A DNA stretch of 64,000 bases from NCBI GenBank assembly GCA_965248815.1, contig CBDFKK010000008.1, positions 3,100,001-3,164,000 of the forward strand. Direction: 5' to 3'. How positions within the stretch are numbered: position 1 is the stretch's first letter; each line of letters begins with the position of its first letter. Below the pieces are notes generated by a model that ran no database searches, had not been told where the DNA came from, and saw nothing but the letters and a program-made list of their open reading frames with translations. Of this stretch, positions 1-8,766 are shown in pieces. A program made the position numbers and the translations under genes. Source of the stretch: CBDFKK01 sp965248815. GTDB taxonomy: Bacteria; Pseudomonadota; Alphaproteobacteria; SMXP01.

Positions 1-572
1 ATTTGTGTGAAAGCGATGGAGGTAAACTGCGAGCCCTGATCGGTGTTGAAGATGTCCGGCTTACCGTAACGGGCCAGTGCTTCTTCAACGGCTTCAATGC
101 AAAAGTCTGCTTCCAGTGTGATAGAGAGCCGCCAGGACAGGACACGCCGGCTGAACCAGTCAACCACTGCGGCCAGATAAACAAAGCCCCGTGCCATTGG
201 AATGTAGGTGATATCCATCGCCCAGACCTGATTGGGTTGGGTGACCGGCAGCTTACGCAACAGATAGGGATAGATTTTGTGGCCCGGTGCAGGCTTGGAC
301 GTGTTCGGGCGGCGATAAATAGCCTCAAGCCCCATACGCTTCATCAGTGTTGTGACGTGCAGGCGGCCAACCTTGTATCCTTCACCAAGCAATAGTCCCT
401 GCAGCATCCTGCTGCCTGCAAAGGGATAGTCGAGATGCAATTCATCAATCCGGCGCATCAGTGCCAGATCACCGACCGATACGGGACGGGGCTGATAATA
501 GACGCTGCCCCGGCTGATCTTGAGCGCCTTGGCCTGACGGCTGAGCGAGAGTTTATGTTTGCGGTCGATCAT
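1..572 (-). CDS. IS3-family transposase orfB (DDE integrase core), 3'-truncated by the window edge
   Basis: This encodes the catalytic part of an IS3 transposase, which works fused to OrfA after a -1 ribosomal frameshift. Read leftward from the ATG at 572 it gives an N-terminal HTH_21-type region (YPFAGSRML, about residues 48-56) and then the rve core. The first catalytic Asp is in WAMDITYIPM and the second in FNTDQGSQFTS. The catalytic Glu expected some 35 residues later lies beyond base 1. The frame is open throughout the visible part. The ATG overlaps the orfA stop as ATGA (569-572), and an A-rich run just before it is a plausible slippery site. The element could be active if its other end is intact. 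Confidence 0.88.
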   Translation of the reverse strand, partial: MIDRKHKLSLSRQAKALKISRGSVYYQPRPVSVGDLALMRRIDELHLDYPFAGSRMLQGLLLGEGYKVGRLHVTTLMKRMGLEAIYRRPNTSKPAPGHKIYPYLLRKLPVTQPNQVWAMDITYIPMARGFVYLAAVVDWFSRRVLSWRLSITLEADFCIEAVEEALARYGKPDIFNTDQGSQFTSIAFTQ

Positions 573-880
573 TTTCTTGCGCTCGGCAATCCCGCCTTGG
601 TGAGCGCATCGCCTAAAAAATCATTCTCAAGCGTCAGCTCCCCAATCTTGGCATGGAGCCTCTTCACATCAACACGGGGTGCAGGCAGCGGTGATTTACC
701 CTCCCGCCCAAAAACACCCGCTGCACCCTCAAGGAGCTGATCTTTCCATTGCTTGATCTGGTTAGGATGAACATCAAACTGCTGAGCGAGTTCTCCCAAT
801 GTCTGCTCACCGCGAACGGCCGCAAGGGCCACCTTCGACTTGAACGCAGGTGTATGATTGCGACGTGGTCGTCTTGCCAT
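569..880 (-). CDS. IS3-family transposase orfA (helix-turn-helix)
   Basis: A 103-residue DNA-binding subunit of an IS3-type transposase that recognises the element ends. It begins MARRPRRNHTP, has an HTH_Tnp_1 type helix-turn-helix at about residues 10-55 (LGELAQQFDVHPNQIKQWK) and a C-terminal Leu-zipper-like stretch (VKRLHAKIGELTLENDFL). The start at 880 is chosen because a GGAG ribosome site lies 7 bases upstream; an in-frame ATG further upstream would fall at the IS terminus. Its stop overlaps the orfB ATG in the -1 frame, as expected for programmed frameshifting. Confidence 0.9.
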   Translation of the reverse strand: MARRPRRNHTPAFKSKVALAAVRGEQTLGELAQQFDVHPNQIKQWKDQLLEGAAGVFGREGKSPLPAPRVDVKRLHAKIGELTLENDFLGDALTKAGLPSARK

Positions 881-939
881 AGTGGATCTCCTGTTGCCGG
901 CGATCATGCCGCCTACAGGCCAAAATTCCACTTATCTCA

Positions 940-1454
940 ACTGTGCAGATTTCCCGAGCCACCTCTCAGAACCGATTGCACAAAGCGAAGTTGAAGAGCT
1001 AGAAGCTGCGCCGCCGACAACCGAGGACACAACAACCGACGAACTAGCCCCGCAAATTTGGACGAAATTTGAAGTTTCCGAAATTATCGCATTGCTGAAC
1101 GAAATGGACCTAACCACGGAAATTATCGACGTCGATGACGGTACGTCCTTCATACAAGCGACAAATTCGAACGGTCATAACTTTTTTGTGAATCCTAGGC
1201 TGTGTGGAGACGATGGCGGAGATTGCCTTGGCCTAAACACCTACAGCGTATTTGATACTGTTCCGACGGCTGAAAAACTGACCGCGTTGAACGAGCGATA
1301 TGCCTATATGAAGTTTTATTCCTCGTCTGACAGCGAGCTGATCTTGCAGAAGTACTTTACCGCGGATTACGGCATTGCCCGCGAAAATGTCAAAGTGAAT
1401 TTCATGACATATGTGGACATCTTGGACAGTTTCCAAGACGTTTTGAATGAGTGA
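940..1454 (+). pseudogene. YbjN-domain protein, 5' end removed by the IS element
   Basis: The frame running rightward out of the IS end encodes a YbjN-type fold (type III chaperone-like; annotated as putative sensory transduction regulator in some families). Recognisable segments are IWTKFEVSEIIALLNEMDL near the start of the domain, a Cys pair in PRLCGDDGGDC, and the C-terminal NVKVNFMTYVDILDSF. Related alphaproteobacterial proteins normally carry an N-terminal signal peptide; here it is absent and the frame continues backward into IS sequence (possible ATG at 858 inside the element). A fused product could be made, but would not be exported. Loss of function by insertion is the simplest reading. 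Confidence 0.7.
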
Positions 1455-1465
1455 ATTCAAAGGGC

Positions 1466-1855
1466 TTAAGCCACCCGTGCGCCGTGCAATACTTTGGCCA
1501 GATCGGGCGGCGAAAAATTAGGACCTTTGAGAACTTTGCCGTCTTCACGTAAGACCGGCTGTCCATCTTCGCCAAGTTTTGACATATTCGATGAGTGTAC
1601 TTCGCTAAAGGCCTGTTCCTTTAAATGATGAAGACCGAACTCAAGGAATGTGCCATCCACTACATATTGAATGTCGCAAAGCGCGTCGAGCACCTCGACT
1701 AAGTCTCCTGCCTCTACGGCTTCGCGCAATTCACGCACTTCTTCTTCGAGAATAGATAAGCGCATTTCCGCTCTACCCTTGGGCAGCGACGGTGCATCGA
1801 CGACGGGTACTTTGAAATGCTGATGCCATGATTTGACGAGCGCGAGCGTATCCAT
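1466..1855 (-). CDS. MazG/PRA-PH-like nucleotide pyrophosphohydrolase
   Basis: A 129-residue protein of the all-alpha NTP pyrophosphohydrolase superfamily (MazG or phosphoribosyl-ATP pyrophosphohydrolase-like). The metal-binding helix pair is visible as EEEVRELREAVEAGD (about residues 35-49) and DALCDIQYVVDG (about 55-66), giving the ExxE and xxxD pattern that holds Mg in this fold. Such enzymes hydrolyse nucleoside triphosphates to monophosphate and pyrophosphate; the substrate here is unknown. The start at 1855 has an AAGGGA ribosome site about 10 bases upstream. It ends 11 bases from the truncated ybjN frame, facing it. Confidence 0.75.
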   Translation of the reverse strand: MDTLALVKSWHQHFKVPVVDAPSLPKGRAEMRLSILEEEVRELREAVEAGDLVEVLDALCDIQYVVDGTFLEFGLHHLKEQAFSEVHSSNMSKLGEDGQPVLREDGKVLKGPNFSPPDLAKVLHGARVA

Positions 1856-1926
1856 TTGACGTTTCCCTTTTGTTGTTTGTTGGACTGATGACTGAACACG
1901 CACAAGAGCGTTGCAACAGTACTCAA

Positions 1927-2658
1927 TTACCGATCGGGCGAAAGACTGGAAGATTCAACTGGATATACGCGATCGCGGCCGAGCATCCAGGCCACGAACC
2001 CATTGTCGAAATGAGGCCGGTAGGCCTCATCGAGCACATTGAGCCCGCCCGTATAGGCGCCCATAGCCGGCATAATGAGATTGATGCCGTCGGTTACAAA
2101 ACAGCGCCGGCGCACACTGCGCCCGTCGCGTCGCACTTTCGCGCATGGATGGTAATGACCGGTGACTTGGCCTGGCAAAGGCAGCGGCAATACTTCATGT
2201 CGGAACGTCAGCCGACCGATTTGAATTTCCTCGGCGATCGTGCCGCCGAAATCCTCAGGCAACGCTTCATCGTGATTGCCGAGGATCCACGTCCAGTCAT
2301 GTGCCGCAACGAGACTTTTCAAAACGACTAAGTCATCATCGTCCAACCGGGCATGGGCCTCGCCGTCGTGAAAGCTATCGCCCAGCGCAACGACGCGAGC
2401 CGGCTGCCGGCGCGCGCAAACTTCTCCGAGGACCCGAAGTGTCGAGCGCGTGTCATAGGGCGGCAGCACCAGACCATGGCGCGCATAGGAAGATCCCTTT
2501 TCCAAGTGGAGATCAGAAACGACAAGCACGCTCTCATCCGGCCAGTAAAGCGCGCCGCTCCAGTCGGGAACGACGAGAGCGCCGTTGACGTCAAAAGCCG
2601 TGACGTCTTTATCGTCTTGAGCTAAGGCGTGGGTCGTCAAGGCGAGTGGCCTCCGCAA
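1927..2658 (-). CDS. pdeM: Ligase-associated metallophosphoesterase PdeM
   Basis: A calcineurin-like phosphoesterase of the family found with bacterial ATP-dependent ligase, Lhr-type helicase and MBL exonuclease genes. Motifs run in order: SDLHLEKG (about 48-55), GDSFHDG (93-99), GNHDEA (128-133) and GHYHP (167-171), which together form the dinuclear metal site. It is expected to process DNA ends during repair, but the exact reaction is not settled. The assigned ATG lies 50 bases inside the end of the helicase gene. A TTG at 2640 is an alternative start that still overlaps, so the two are translationally linked. Function follows from family and context. Confidence 0.88.
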   Translation of the reverse strand: MRRPLALTTHALAQDDKDVTAFDVNGALVVPDWSGALYWPDESVLVVSDLHLEKGSSYARHGLVLPPYDTRSTLRVLGEVCARRQPARVVALGDSFHDGEAHARLDDDDLVVLKSLVAAHDWTWILGNHDEALPEDFGGTIAEEIQIGRLTFRHEVLPLPLPGQVTGHYHPCAKVRRDGRSVRRRCFVTDGINLIMPAMGAYTGGLNVLDEAYRPHFDNGFVAWMLGRDRVYPVESSSLSPDR

Positions 2659-5227
2659 TCAAGTCTTCCGCCGCATCGGCGAGAATGGCGTCACTGGCCT
2701 CACCATGCACAGATTCGCGCCCAATCTCCAGAAGAACGGGCACCGCGAGCGGAGATACCCGTGTCAGCCGCGCCACGATAATGTTGTTCTTGATCCGTTT
2801 AAGGAGCTGGCCCAAGCGCGCAATATCCAAAAGCCCTGTGGCCGCATCTTGTTGAGTGGCGCGGAGCAAGATGTGATTAGGCTCGTGTTCGCGCAAGACG
2901 TCGTAAATCAAGTCAGACGAAAATGTCACTTGGCGACCCGACTTTTCCTGTCCCGGATAGCGCCGCTGAATAAGTCCGGCAATGATGGCGCAGTTACGGA
3001 ACGTGCGTTTGAGTAAATTCGATTCCGCAAGCCAAGCGTCGAGATCGTCGCCCATCATGTCTTCGTCAAACAATTCGCCAAGGTCAATTTTGCTTAGGTC
3101 CCGCAAACCCCAAATCGCCAGCGCATATTCGCTTGCGACAAAGCCGAGCGGCCGCATGCGCATGCGCTCAAGCCGGCGCGACAACAACATGCCGAGACTT
3201 TGGTGAACCAGCCGCCCGTCGAAGGGATAGCAAACCATGAAATATTTGCCCGAGCGCGGAAAGGTTTCCACGAGCAGTTCATGGGGCTTGGGCAAGAGCG
3301 AGCGCATGTCTTGAATGGCCAGCCATTCGGTAACCGGCGCCGGCAATTGCTTCCAGTTCTTAGGCGAACTTAGCATTTGGCGCACGCGGCCAGCTAAATA
3401 TGTCGACAACGGAAACTTACCACCTTGATAGGACGGTACTTTGGGCGACTCTTCCGCTGCGCGGGTCACGATGGCCGCATTTTCGTGCATAGCCTCAAAG
3501 CGCAACACTTCACCCGATAACAGAAATGTGTCGTCGGGCATGAGTTGCTCGACGAACCACTCTTCGACTTCGCCCAGCTTGCGCCCGCTCCGTGCGCCCG
3601 CCGGCTGACGGGATACTTTGCACACCAAGCGCACGTCGACCATGGGTGCTTCGACAATCGTGCCGACATTGAGGCGGTACTGTTGCGCAACGCGGGGGTT
3701 GGCGACTTGAAAGCGTCCACGGTCATTGAGCCGAATGCGTTTGTAGCGTTCATATTGCCGCAGCGCATAGCCACCGGTGGACACAAAGTCGACAACCTGA
3801 TTGAAATTGTCGCGCGTGACGTGGGTGTAAGGCGCCGCAGACCTTACTTCGGTATACAGTTCATCGGGATTGAAGGGTTCGGCACAGGCCATGCCCAGTA
3901 CATGCTGCGCCAACACGTCGAGCCCTCCTTGGCGCGGCGGATTGCCATCGAGCACACCTTCGTGGACGGCATCTCGCGCGGCTTTGCACTCCAACACTTC
4001 AAAGCGGTTCGCTGGCACCAAAAGCGCGCGGCTCGGCTCATCCAAACGATGATTGGAGCGGCCAATGCGCTGAGTCAACCGGCTAGCCCCTTTTGGCGCG
4101 CCAACAGTGATAACCAGATCGACTTCGCCCCAGTCAACGCCCAAATCGAGGGTCGACGTACATACGACCGCTTGGAGCGAGCCTGCAATCATGGCCGCTT
4201 CCACTTTACGGCGCTGCTCGACGGCCAGGGATCCGTGATGCAACGCAATGGCAAGCCCGTCATCGTTGATGCGCCACAGCTCTTGGAAAATCATTTCCGC
4301 TTGACTGCGTGTATTGACGAAGATGAGTGCCGTGCGCGCCTTACGAATGGCCTCGTAGACTTCCGGCAATGCATGACGCGCGGTGTGGCCCGACCAAGGA
4401 ATATGCTCTTCCGACGCCAAAATTCTAAGTTCGGGCGTCGCGCCCGGTTCGCCAATGATGAGCGACGACAATCGCTCACGAGGCGCTAACTCTTGGCTTT
4501 CAAGCTTCGGAGTTTTTGTCACACTCAGATCACATTGCGGCACCAAATAGCGGCGCAGATATTCCGGCTCGGCAACAGTCGCCGACAGGCCGATGCGCCG
4601 CACTTCCGGTGCCAAACGAGACAACCGCGCCAGCGCCAACGCAAGCAATTCGCCGCGCTTTGAATTGATGAGTGAGTGGAGCTCGTCGATGATGATGTAA
4701 CGCAAAGATTTAAAAAAACGACTCGAGTCCCGGTAAGCCAACAGAAGCGCCACTTGTTCCGGCGTCGTCATCAAAATATCTGGCGGCGAGCGGCGTTGGC
4801 GCTGACGGCGCCCGGGCGGCGTGTCGCCTGTGCGGGTTTCCACCTCAATGCCTAATTGCATTTCCCGGACCGGTGTTTCCACATTGCGCGCCACATCGAC
4901 CGCGAGCGCCTTCAAAGGAGAGATGTAAAGCGTATGGAGGCGCGGCGCGCGCATCCCCGCTTTGGCCCGCGGCCGATCGGCTAGTTCAATGAGACTTGGC
5001 AAGAACCCCGCGAGAGTCTTGCCCCCACCCGTTGGTGCGATGAGCAACGCCGACTCGCCGCGCCCCGCCCGTTCTACCAACTCGAGCTGATGGCGCCTTG
5101 GCCGCCAGCCGCGGTCAGCGAACCAGTCTGCAAAGACTGAGGGCAGCTCGGTTTGTGGCTCGATTGCTCTGGCGCCGCGTTCATCCATGAGGTCACTATA
5201 GTGAATGCTAAGACGCCGCATGCCCAA
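2609..5227 (-). CDS. Lhr-type ligase-associated DEXH helicase
   Basis: A superfamily 2 DNA helicase of the Lhr-core type, about 860-870 residues. Visible motifs are Walker A APTGGGKT (about 64-71), the DELH box (181-184), motif III SAT (215-217) and motif VI QRIGRSNHR (386-394), followed by the winged-helix and Lhr C-terminal region. Related Lhr proteins translocate 3' to 5' on single-stranded DNA. It heads a leftward operon with pdeM and is divergent from the exonuclease and ligase, the conserved four-gene repair set. Starts at 5227, 5221 and 5188 are all possible; 5188 (MDERGARA) needs the shortest unassigned N-terminus. Confidence 0.93.
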   Translation of the reverse strand: MGMRRLSIHYSDLMDERGARAIEPQTELPSVFADWFADRGWRPRRHQLELVERAGRGESALLIAPTGGGKTLAGFLPSLIELADRPRAKAGMRAPRLHTLYISPLKALAVDVARNVETPVREMQLGIEVETRTGDTPPGRRQRQRRSPPDILMTTPEQVALLLAYRDSSRFFKSLRYIIIDELHSLINSKRGELLALALARLSRLAPEVRRIGLSATVAEPEYLRRYLVPQCDLSVTKTPKLESQELAPRERLSSLIIGEPGATPELRILASEEHIPWSGHTARHALPEVYEAIRKARTALIFVNTRSQAEMIFQELWRINDDGLAIALHHGSLAVEQRRKVEAAMIAGSLQAVVCTSTLDLGVDWGEVDLVITVGAPKGASRLTQRIGRSNHRLDEPSRALLVPANRFEVLECKAARDAVHEGVLDGNPPRQGGLDVLAQHVLGMACAEPFNPDELYTEVRSAAPYTHVTRDNFNQVVDFVSTGGYALRQYERYKRIRLNDRGRFQVANPRVAQQYRLNVGTIVEAPMVDVRLVCKVSRQPAGARSGRKLGEVEEWFVEQLMPDDTFLLSGEVLRFEAMHENAAIVTRAAEESPKVPSYQGGKFPLSTYLAGRVRQMLSSPKNWKQLPAPVTEWLAIQDMRSLLPKPHELLVETFPRSGKYFMVCYPFDGRLVHQSLGMLLSRRLERMRMRPLGFVASEYALAIWGLRDLSKIDLGELFDEDMMGDDLDAWLAESNLLKRTFRNCAIIAGLIQRRYPGQEKSGRQVTFSSDLIYDVLREHEPNHILLRATQQDAATGLLDIARLGQLLKRIKNNIIVARLTRVSPLAVPVLLEIGRESVHGEASDAILADAAEDLIAEATRLDDPRLSSRR

Positions 5228-5359
5228 ATCCAGCGGTGCGATTACTCACCCCCTCAGCCGTCCCCCGCATTGCTCAGGACTGCGTTCTTCATTCAGGAGA
5301 AAAGGTTGGCGTGAGAGGGTCGTCTCGCGGTCAGCAGCGGCTTATGTCAGAGTTGTTTC

Positions 5360-6391
5360 ATGACAATAGCACCGGAAGACTTACTGAGACCGACGCCCGC
5401 AGGGCTTTATTGCCCTCCGGGGGATTTCTATGTCGATCCAGTACGTGCGGTCGACCGCGCCGTCATCACTCACGGTCACGGGGACCATGCCCGCGCCGGC
5501 CATAGAAAAGTCATCGCAACCAAAGAAACCCTGGCCATCATGGCCGCGCGCTATGGCGAAGATTTTGCCCGCACTCGGACTGCTGCCTCTTATGGTGAAA
5601 CGACGAAGATCAATGGTGTCAGTGTCCGACTTGTGCCCGCAGGCCACATTTTGGGAAGCGCGCAAGTGGTTTTGGAAAAGAACGGCACGCGCATTGTCGT
5701 GTCCGGCGACTACAAGCGCCGCCCTGATTCCACGTGCGATCCCTTCGAGCCGATCCCATGCGACATCTATGTGACGGAAGCAACATTCGGCTTGCCGGTC
5801 TTTCGCCACCCGCTCGATACAGAAGAAATCGACAAACTGTTGACCTCGGTCAAAACGTTTCCGGAGCGCACGCATCTTGTCGGGGTGTACGCTCTAGGCA
5901 AAGCGCAACGTGTGATCAGTCTCATCCGCCAGGCTGGTTACGATGCACCGCTTTATTATCATGGCGCCGCCGAGAAACTATGCCGTCTGTACGAGAGTTT
6001 CGGCATTGACCTCGGTGACTTGCGCCCGGTCAAAGACGAAACGGAAGACGCCCTCAAAGGTCAAATCGTGATCGCACCGCCGTCTGCGCTCAACGATCGT
6101 TGGTCGCGCCGCCTTGGCGATACCATCACCGCGTTCGCGTCGGGCTGGATGCGCGTGCGTGCCCGCGCGCGCCAGCGCGGCGTCGAATTACCCCTCGTCA
6201 TTTCGGACCACGCAGATTGGGACGAGCTCACATCAACGATCATGGAGATCGCGCCCGGCGAACTTTGGGTCACTCACGGGCAGGAAGACGCCCTTGTGCA
6301 TTTTGCCAAGACACAAAGCATTGCGGCAAAGCCGTTGAGCCTCGTCGGCTACGATGAAGACGGCGGCGATACTGAGCTGGAGGCCTCATGA
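5360..6391 (+). CDS. Ligase-associated metallo-beta-lactamase-fold DNA exonuclease
   Basis: A 343-residue metallo-beta-lactamase/beta-CASP-like protein of the class encoded beside bacterial ATP-dependent ligases. The metal-binding signature HGHGDH is at residues 38-43, and further ligands are likely in GHILGSA (about 95-101), VSGDYKRR (about 114-121) and DHADWDEL near the C-terminus. Family members are related to mRNA 3'-end nuclease and SNM1 proteins and are predicted to trim DNA ends. The gene overlaps the ligase by ATGA at 6388-6391, so the two are co-translated. It faces away from the helicase gene across a 132-base intergenic region that should hold both promoters. Confidence 0.9.
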   Translation: MTIAPEDLLRPTPAGLYCPPGDFYVDPVRAVDRAVITHGHGDHARAGHRKVIATKETLAIMAARYGEDFARTRTAASYGETTKINGVSVRLVPAGHILGSAQVVLEKNGTRIVVSGDYKRRPDSTCDPFEPIPCDIYVTEATFGLPVFRHPLDTEEIDKLLTSVKTFPERTHLVGVYALGKAQRVISLIRQAGYDAPLYYHGAAEKLCRLYESFGIDLGDLRPVKDETEDALKGQIVIAPPSALNDRWSRRLGDTITAFASGWMRVRARARQRGVELPLVISDHADWDELTSTIMEIAPGELWVTHGQEDALVHFAKTQSIAAKPLSLVGYDEDGGDTELEAS

Positions 6392-7980
6392 ACCGCTTCG
6401 CCGCTTTGCTCGACCGTCTTGCCTATCAGCCTCAGAGAAACGAAAAGCTCCGCCTTCTGAGAGCTTATTTCACGGAGACAAAAGATCCGAACCGGGGCTA
6501 CGCCCTGGCCGCGCTCACCGGCGCGTTAGACTTCGCCCATGCCAAGCCGGCGCTCCTGCGCGGACTTGTGCAAGAGCGCGTCGACCCTGTGCTGTTCGAG
6601 CTCTCTTACGACTATGTCGGCGATTTGGCGGAGACGACCGCGCTCATTTGGCCGGTGCAGCACGGCGCAAATCGAAGCATCACCCTGAGCGAACTGGTCG
6701 ACACGCTGGGTCAAACCGGTAAAGCCGAATTGCCGCAGTTGATCGCTCACTGGCTTGACGGTCTCGACGCCAATGGACGTTGGGCACTGATTAAATTTCT
6801 CACCGGCGGCCTGCGCGTCGGCGTCTCGGCGCGACTAGCAAAGACGGCTGTCGCAGGACTGGGCGACGTCTCGGTCTCCGACATTGAGGAGCTTTGGCAC
6901 GGATTAGAGCCACCCTATGAAGACTTATTTGGGTGGGTTGAAGGCAAGGGCCCAAAACCCACACCCCAAATTGATGCGCCCTTTCGCCCAGTCATGCTGG
7001 CACATGCACTGGAAGATGCCGATCTTGAGAAGCTCGATCCGTCCGACTTTCGCGCCGAATGGAAGTGGGATGGCATCCGCATTCAAGCGGCAGCACATGG
7101 CGAGATGCGGCGGCTCTATAGCCGCTCGGGCGAAGACATCTCTAAAGCATTTCCCGACCTTCTGGAAACCATGACATTCGACGCCACGCTCGATGGTGAG
7201 CTGCTCGTCATGCGCGAGGGAGTCGTTGCGCCGTTCGGAGATCTACAAAAACGCCTCAACCGCAAAACCGTTTCCAAGAAACTTATGGCGAGTCATCCTG
7301 TCGGCGTGCTTGCTTATGATCTCTTAAACGTCGACGGCGAGGATCTACGCCCCCTGCCCTTCGACAACCGCCGAAAAAAGTTGGAAAGTTGGATTTCAAC
7401 GCATGCACTACCGTCCTTTGATCTTTCACCGATCATCGATTTTCAATCCTGGGAAGAATTGGCCGAGAAACGACGCGAACCCGCAGAACATGGCGTCGAA
7501 GGCGTCATGATCAAGCTGGGGGCTAGCCCCTATATGGCCGGACGCAAAAAAGGCCCTTGGTTCAAATGGAAACGCGATCCGTTTTTAGTCGACGCCGTTT
7601 TGCTTTACGCCCAACGCGGCCACGGCAAACGTTCTTCGTTTTATTCTGATTACACGTTTGGTGTTTGGCGCAGCGGCGAAGACGGCGACGAACTCGTGCC
7701 CGTGGGCAAAGCCTATTTCGGATTTACGGATGAAGAACTGAAGCGCATCGACAAATTCGTGCGCGATAATACTGTCAATCGGTTCGGTCCAGTACGCGAA
7801 GTCAGCCATGACGCCGACCATGGACTTGTGCTCGAAGTGGCGTTCGAAGGGCTTAACCGGTCAACGAGGCACAAATCAGGCCTGGCCATGCGCTTTCCCC
7901 GGGTTCACCGATTGCGCTGGGATAAGCCTCCGGCGGAAGCAGATAGCATCGAAGCGCTTGAAGCACTGCTGCCCAACTAG
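6388..7980 (+). CDS. ATP-dependent DNA ligase (bacterial LigB/PP_1105-like family)
   Basis: A 530-residue ATP-dependent DNA ligase. The N-terminal third (DNA_ligase_A_N type) precedes the adenylation domain, where the nucleophilic Lys sits in EWKWDGIR (Lys 226). The later nucleotidyltransferase motifs DGELLV, EGVMIK and WFKWKRD, and a C-terminal OB-fold ending GLAMRFPRVHRLR, are all present. The length and N-terminal extension match the ligase class linked to Lhr, MBL exonuclease and PdeM rather than Ku-associated LigD. It joins nicks using ATP, in addition to the NAD-dependent LigA expected elsewhere. The ATG overlaps the exonuclease stop. Confidence 0.93.
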   Translation: MNRFAALLDRLAYQPQRNEKLRLLRAYFTETKDPNRGYALAALTGALDFAHAKPALLRGLVQERVDPVLFELSYDYVGDLAETTALIWPVQHGANRSITLSELVDTLGQTGKAELPQLIAHWLDGLDANGRWALIKFLTGGLRVGVSARLAKTAVAGLGDVSVSDIEELWHGLEPPYEDLFGWVEGKGPKPTPQIDAPFRPVMLAHALEDADLEKLDPSDFRAEWKWDGIRIQAAAHGEMRRLYSRSGEDISKAFPDLLETMTFDATLDGELLVMREGVVAPFGDLQKRLNRKTVSKKLMASHPVGVLAYDLLNVDGEDLRPLPFDNRRKKLESWISTHALPSFDLSPIIDFQSWEELAEKRREPAEHGVEGVMIKLGASPYMAGRKKGPWFKWKRDPFLVDAVLLYAQRGHGKRSSFYSDYTFGVWRSGEDGDELVPVGKAYFGFTDEELKRIDKFVRDNTVNRFGPVREVSHDADHGLVLEVAFEGLNRSTRHKSGLAMRFPRVHRLRWDKPPAEADSIEALEALLPN

Positions 7981-8128
7981 CATTTCGCTATTCTGTAGAC
8001 GGATTATATTGACGTTTCACTATTGAATTTAAGGCGAAATCAACTCACCTAAAACTGATTAGACCTGGCGAGAGATTTAAGCCAGCATGTTTACGCTCGA
8101 TTCGTGATTTAGGCATACAACTTTGAGT

Positions 8129-8755
8129 ATGAATCGCCAAACCTCTATGACAGACCTTCGATCCAAACCGATGACCAACGGCGCCGGACTGCTGTGGTCA
8201 CTCGGCGCGTTTGCGATATTTGTTCTCCTCCTAGTTGTCGTGACTTATCTTTGGTCAAACTTCAGTTCTCAGTCGGCCAGCACCGCCGATGATTTAACGA
8301 TGACGTTTAGATCGATGGGGACATGGGCGGTACTTGCGTCGATGGGCCTTATGATCGTGTGTGCGCTGACGCCGATGCCTGCGGAAATTCCCGCCATGGT
8401 CAACGGCATGGTTTTCGGCCCCTTAGGCGGAACATTGGTGACTTGGGCTGGCGCACTCGTCGGCGCTTTGCTCGCGTTCGGATTGGCGCGCTATCTCGGG
8501 CGACCGGCAATCGAGCGACTGGTGGCGCCGCGGCATCGCGCGCGTTTCGATTCATTCACCGAAGGAGGGTATGGGGCCGGCGCATTGCTCGTAGCGCGTT
8601 GCATTTCTTTGGTGCCCTTTTTCGTCCTCAATCTAGCGGGCGGTCTATCGGCCATGCGGCTGTGGACCTTCACATGGGTGACGGCCCTCGGCATCATCCC
8701 TCTGACCATCTTGCTGGTCTATTTTGGCGTTCAACTCGAAGCCTTCTTTTTTTAG
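8129..8755 (+). CDS. TVP38/TMEM64-type (VTT/DedA-like) inner-membrane protein
   Basis: A 208-residue polytopic membrane protein with five or six hydrophobic segments. The family marker is the re-entrant region reading FGPLGGTLVTWAGALVGALLA (here given as two adjoining stretches, FGPLGGTLVT and WAGALVGALL, about residues 94-113), then the conserved ARYLGRP and the second half around VPFFVLNLAGGLSAM. DedA/VTT proteins are implicated in lipid scrambling or proton-coupled membrane homeostasis; the substrate is unknown. Starts at 8129 and 8147 are both possible and neither has a strong ribosome site. The gene ends 11 bases before the convergent DUF427 gene. Confidence 0.82.
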   Translation: MNRQTSMTDLRSKPMTNGAGLLWSLGAFAIFVLLLVVVTYLWSNFSSQSASTADDLTMTFRSMGTWAVLASMGLMIVCALTPMPAEIPAMVNGMVFGPLGGTLVTWAGALVGALLAFGLARYLGRPAIERLVAPRHRARFDSFTEGGYGAGALLVARCISLVPFFVLNLAGGLSAMRLWTFTWVTALGIIPLTILLVYFGVQLEAFFF

Positions 8756-8766
8756 GAAAACTTCCC

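Larger units (their letters stand above)
1..939 (-). mobile_element. IS3-family insertion sequence, right-hand part only
   Basis: Two consecutive leftward reading frames, a helix-turn-helix orfA and an integrase-like orfB in the -1 frame, are the IS3-family arrangement. The element enters from the left edge, so its distal end and the third catalytic residue of orfB are outside the window. The end inside the window is placed at about 939, where the leftward strand reads TGAGATAAG about 60 bases before orfA; IS3 ends usually begin with TG. This boundary is an estimate of roughly 10 bases, because the opposite inverted repeat and the target duplication cannot be compared here. Confidence 0.85.

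Noticed and set aside
3545..4489. A 314-codon open frame on the + strand inside the helicase gene
   Set aside because: It is antisense to conserved helicase motifs, its translation shows no domain, and high-GC third positions produce such frames routinely.
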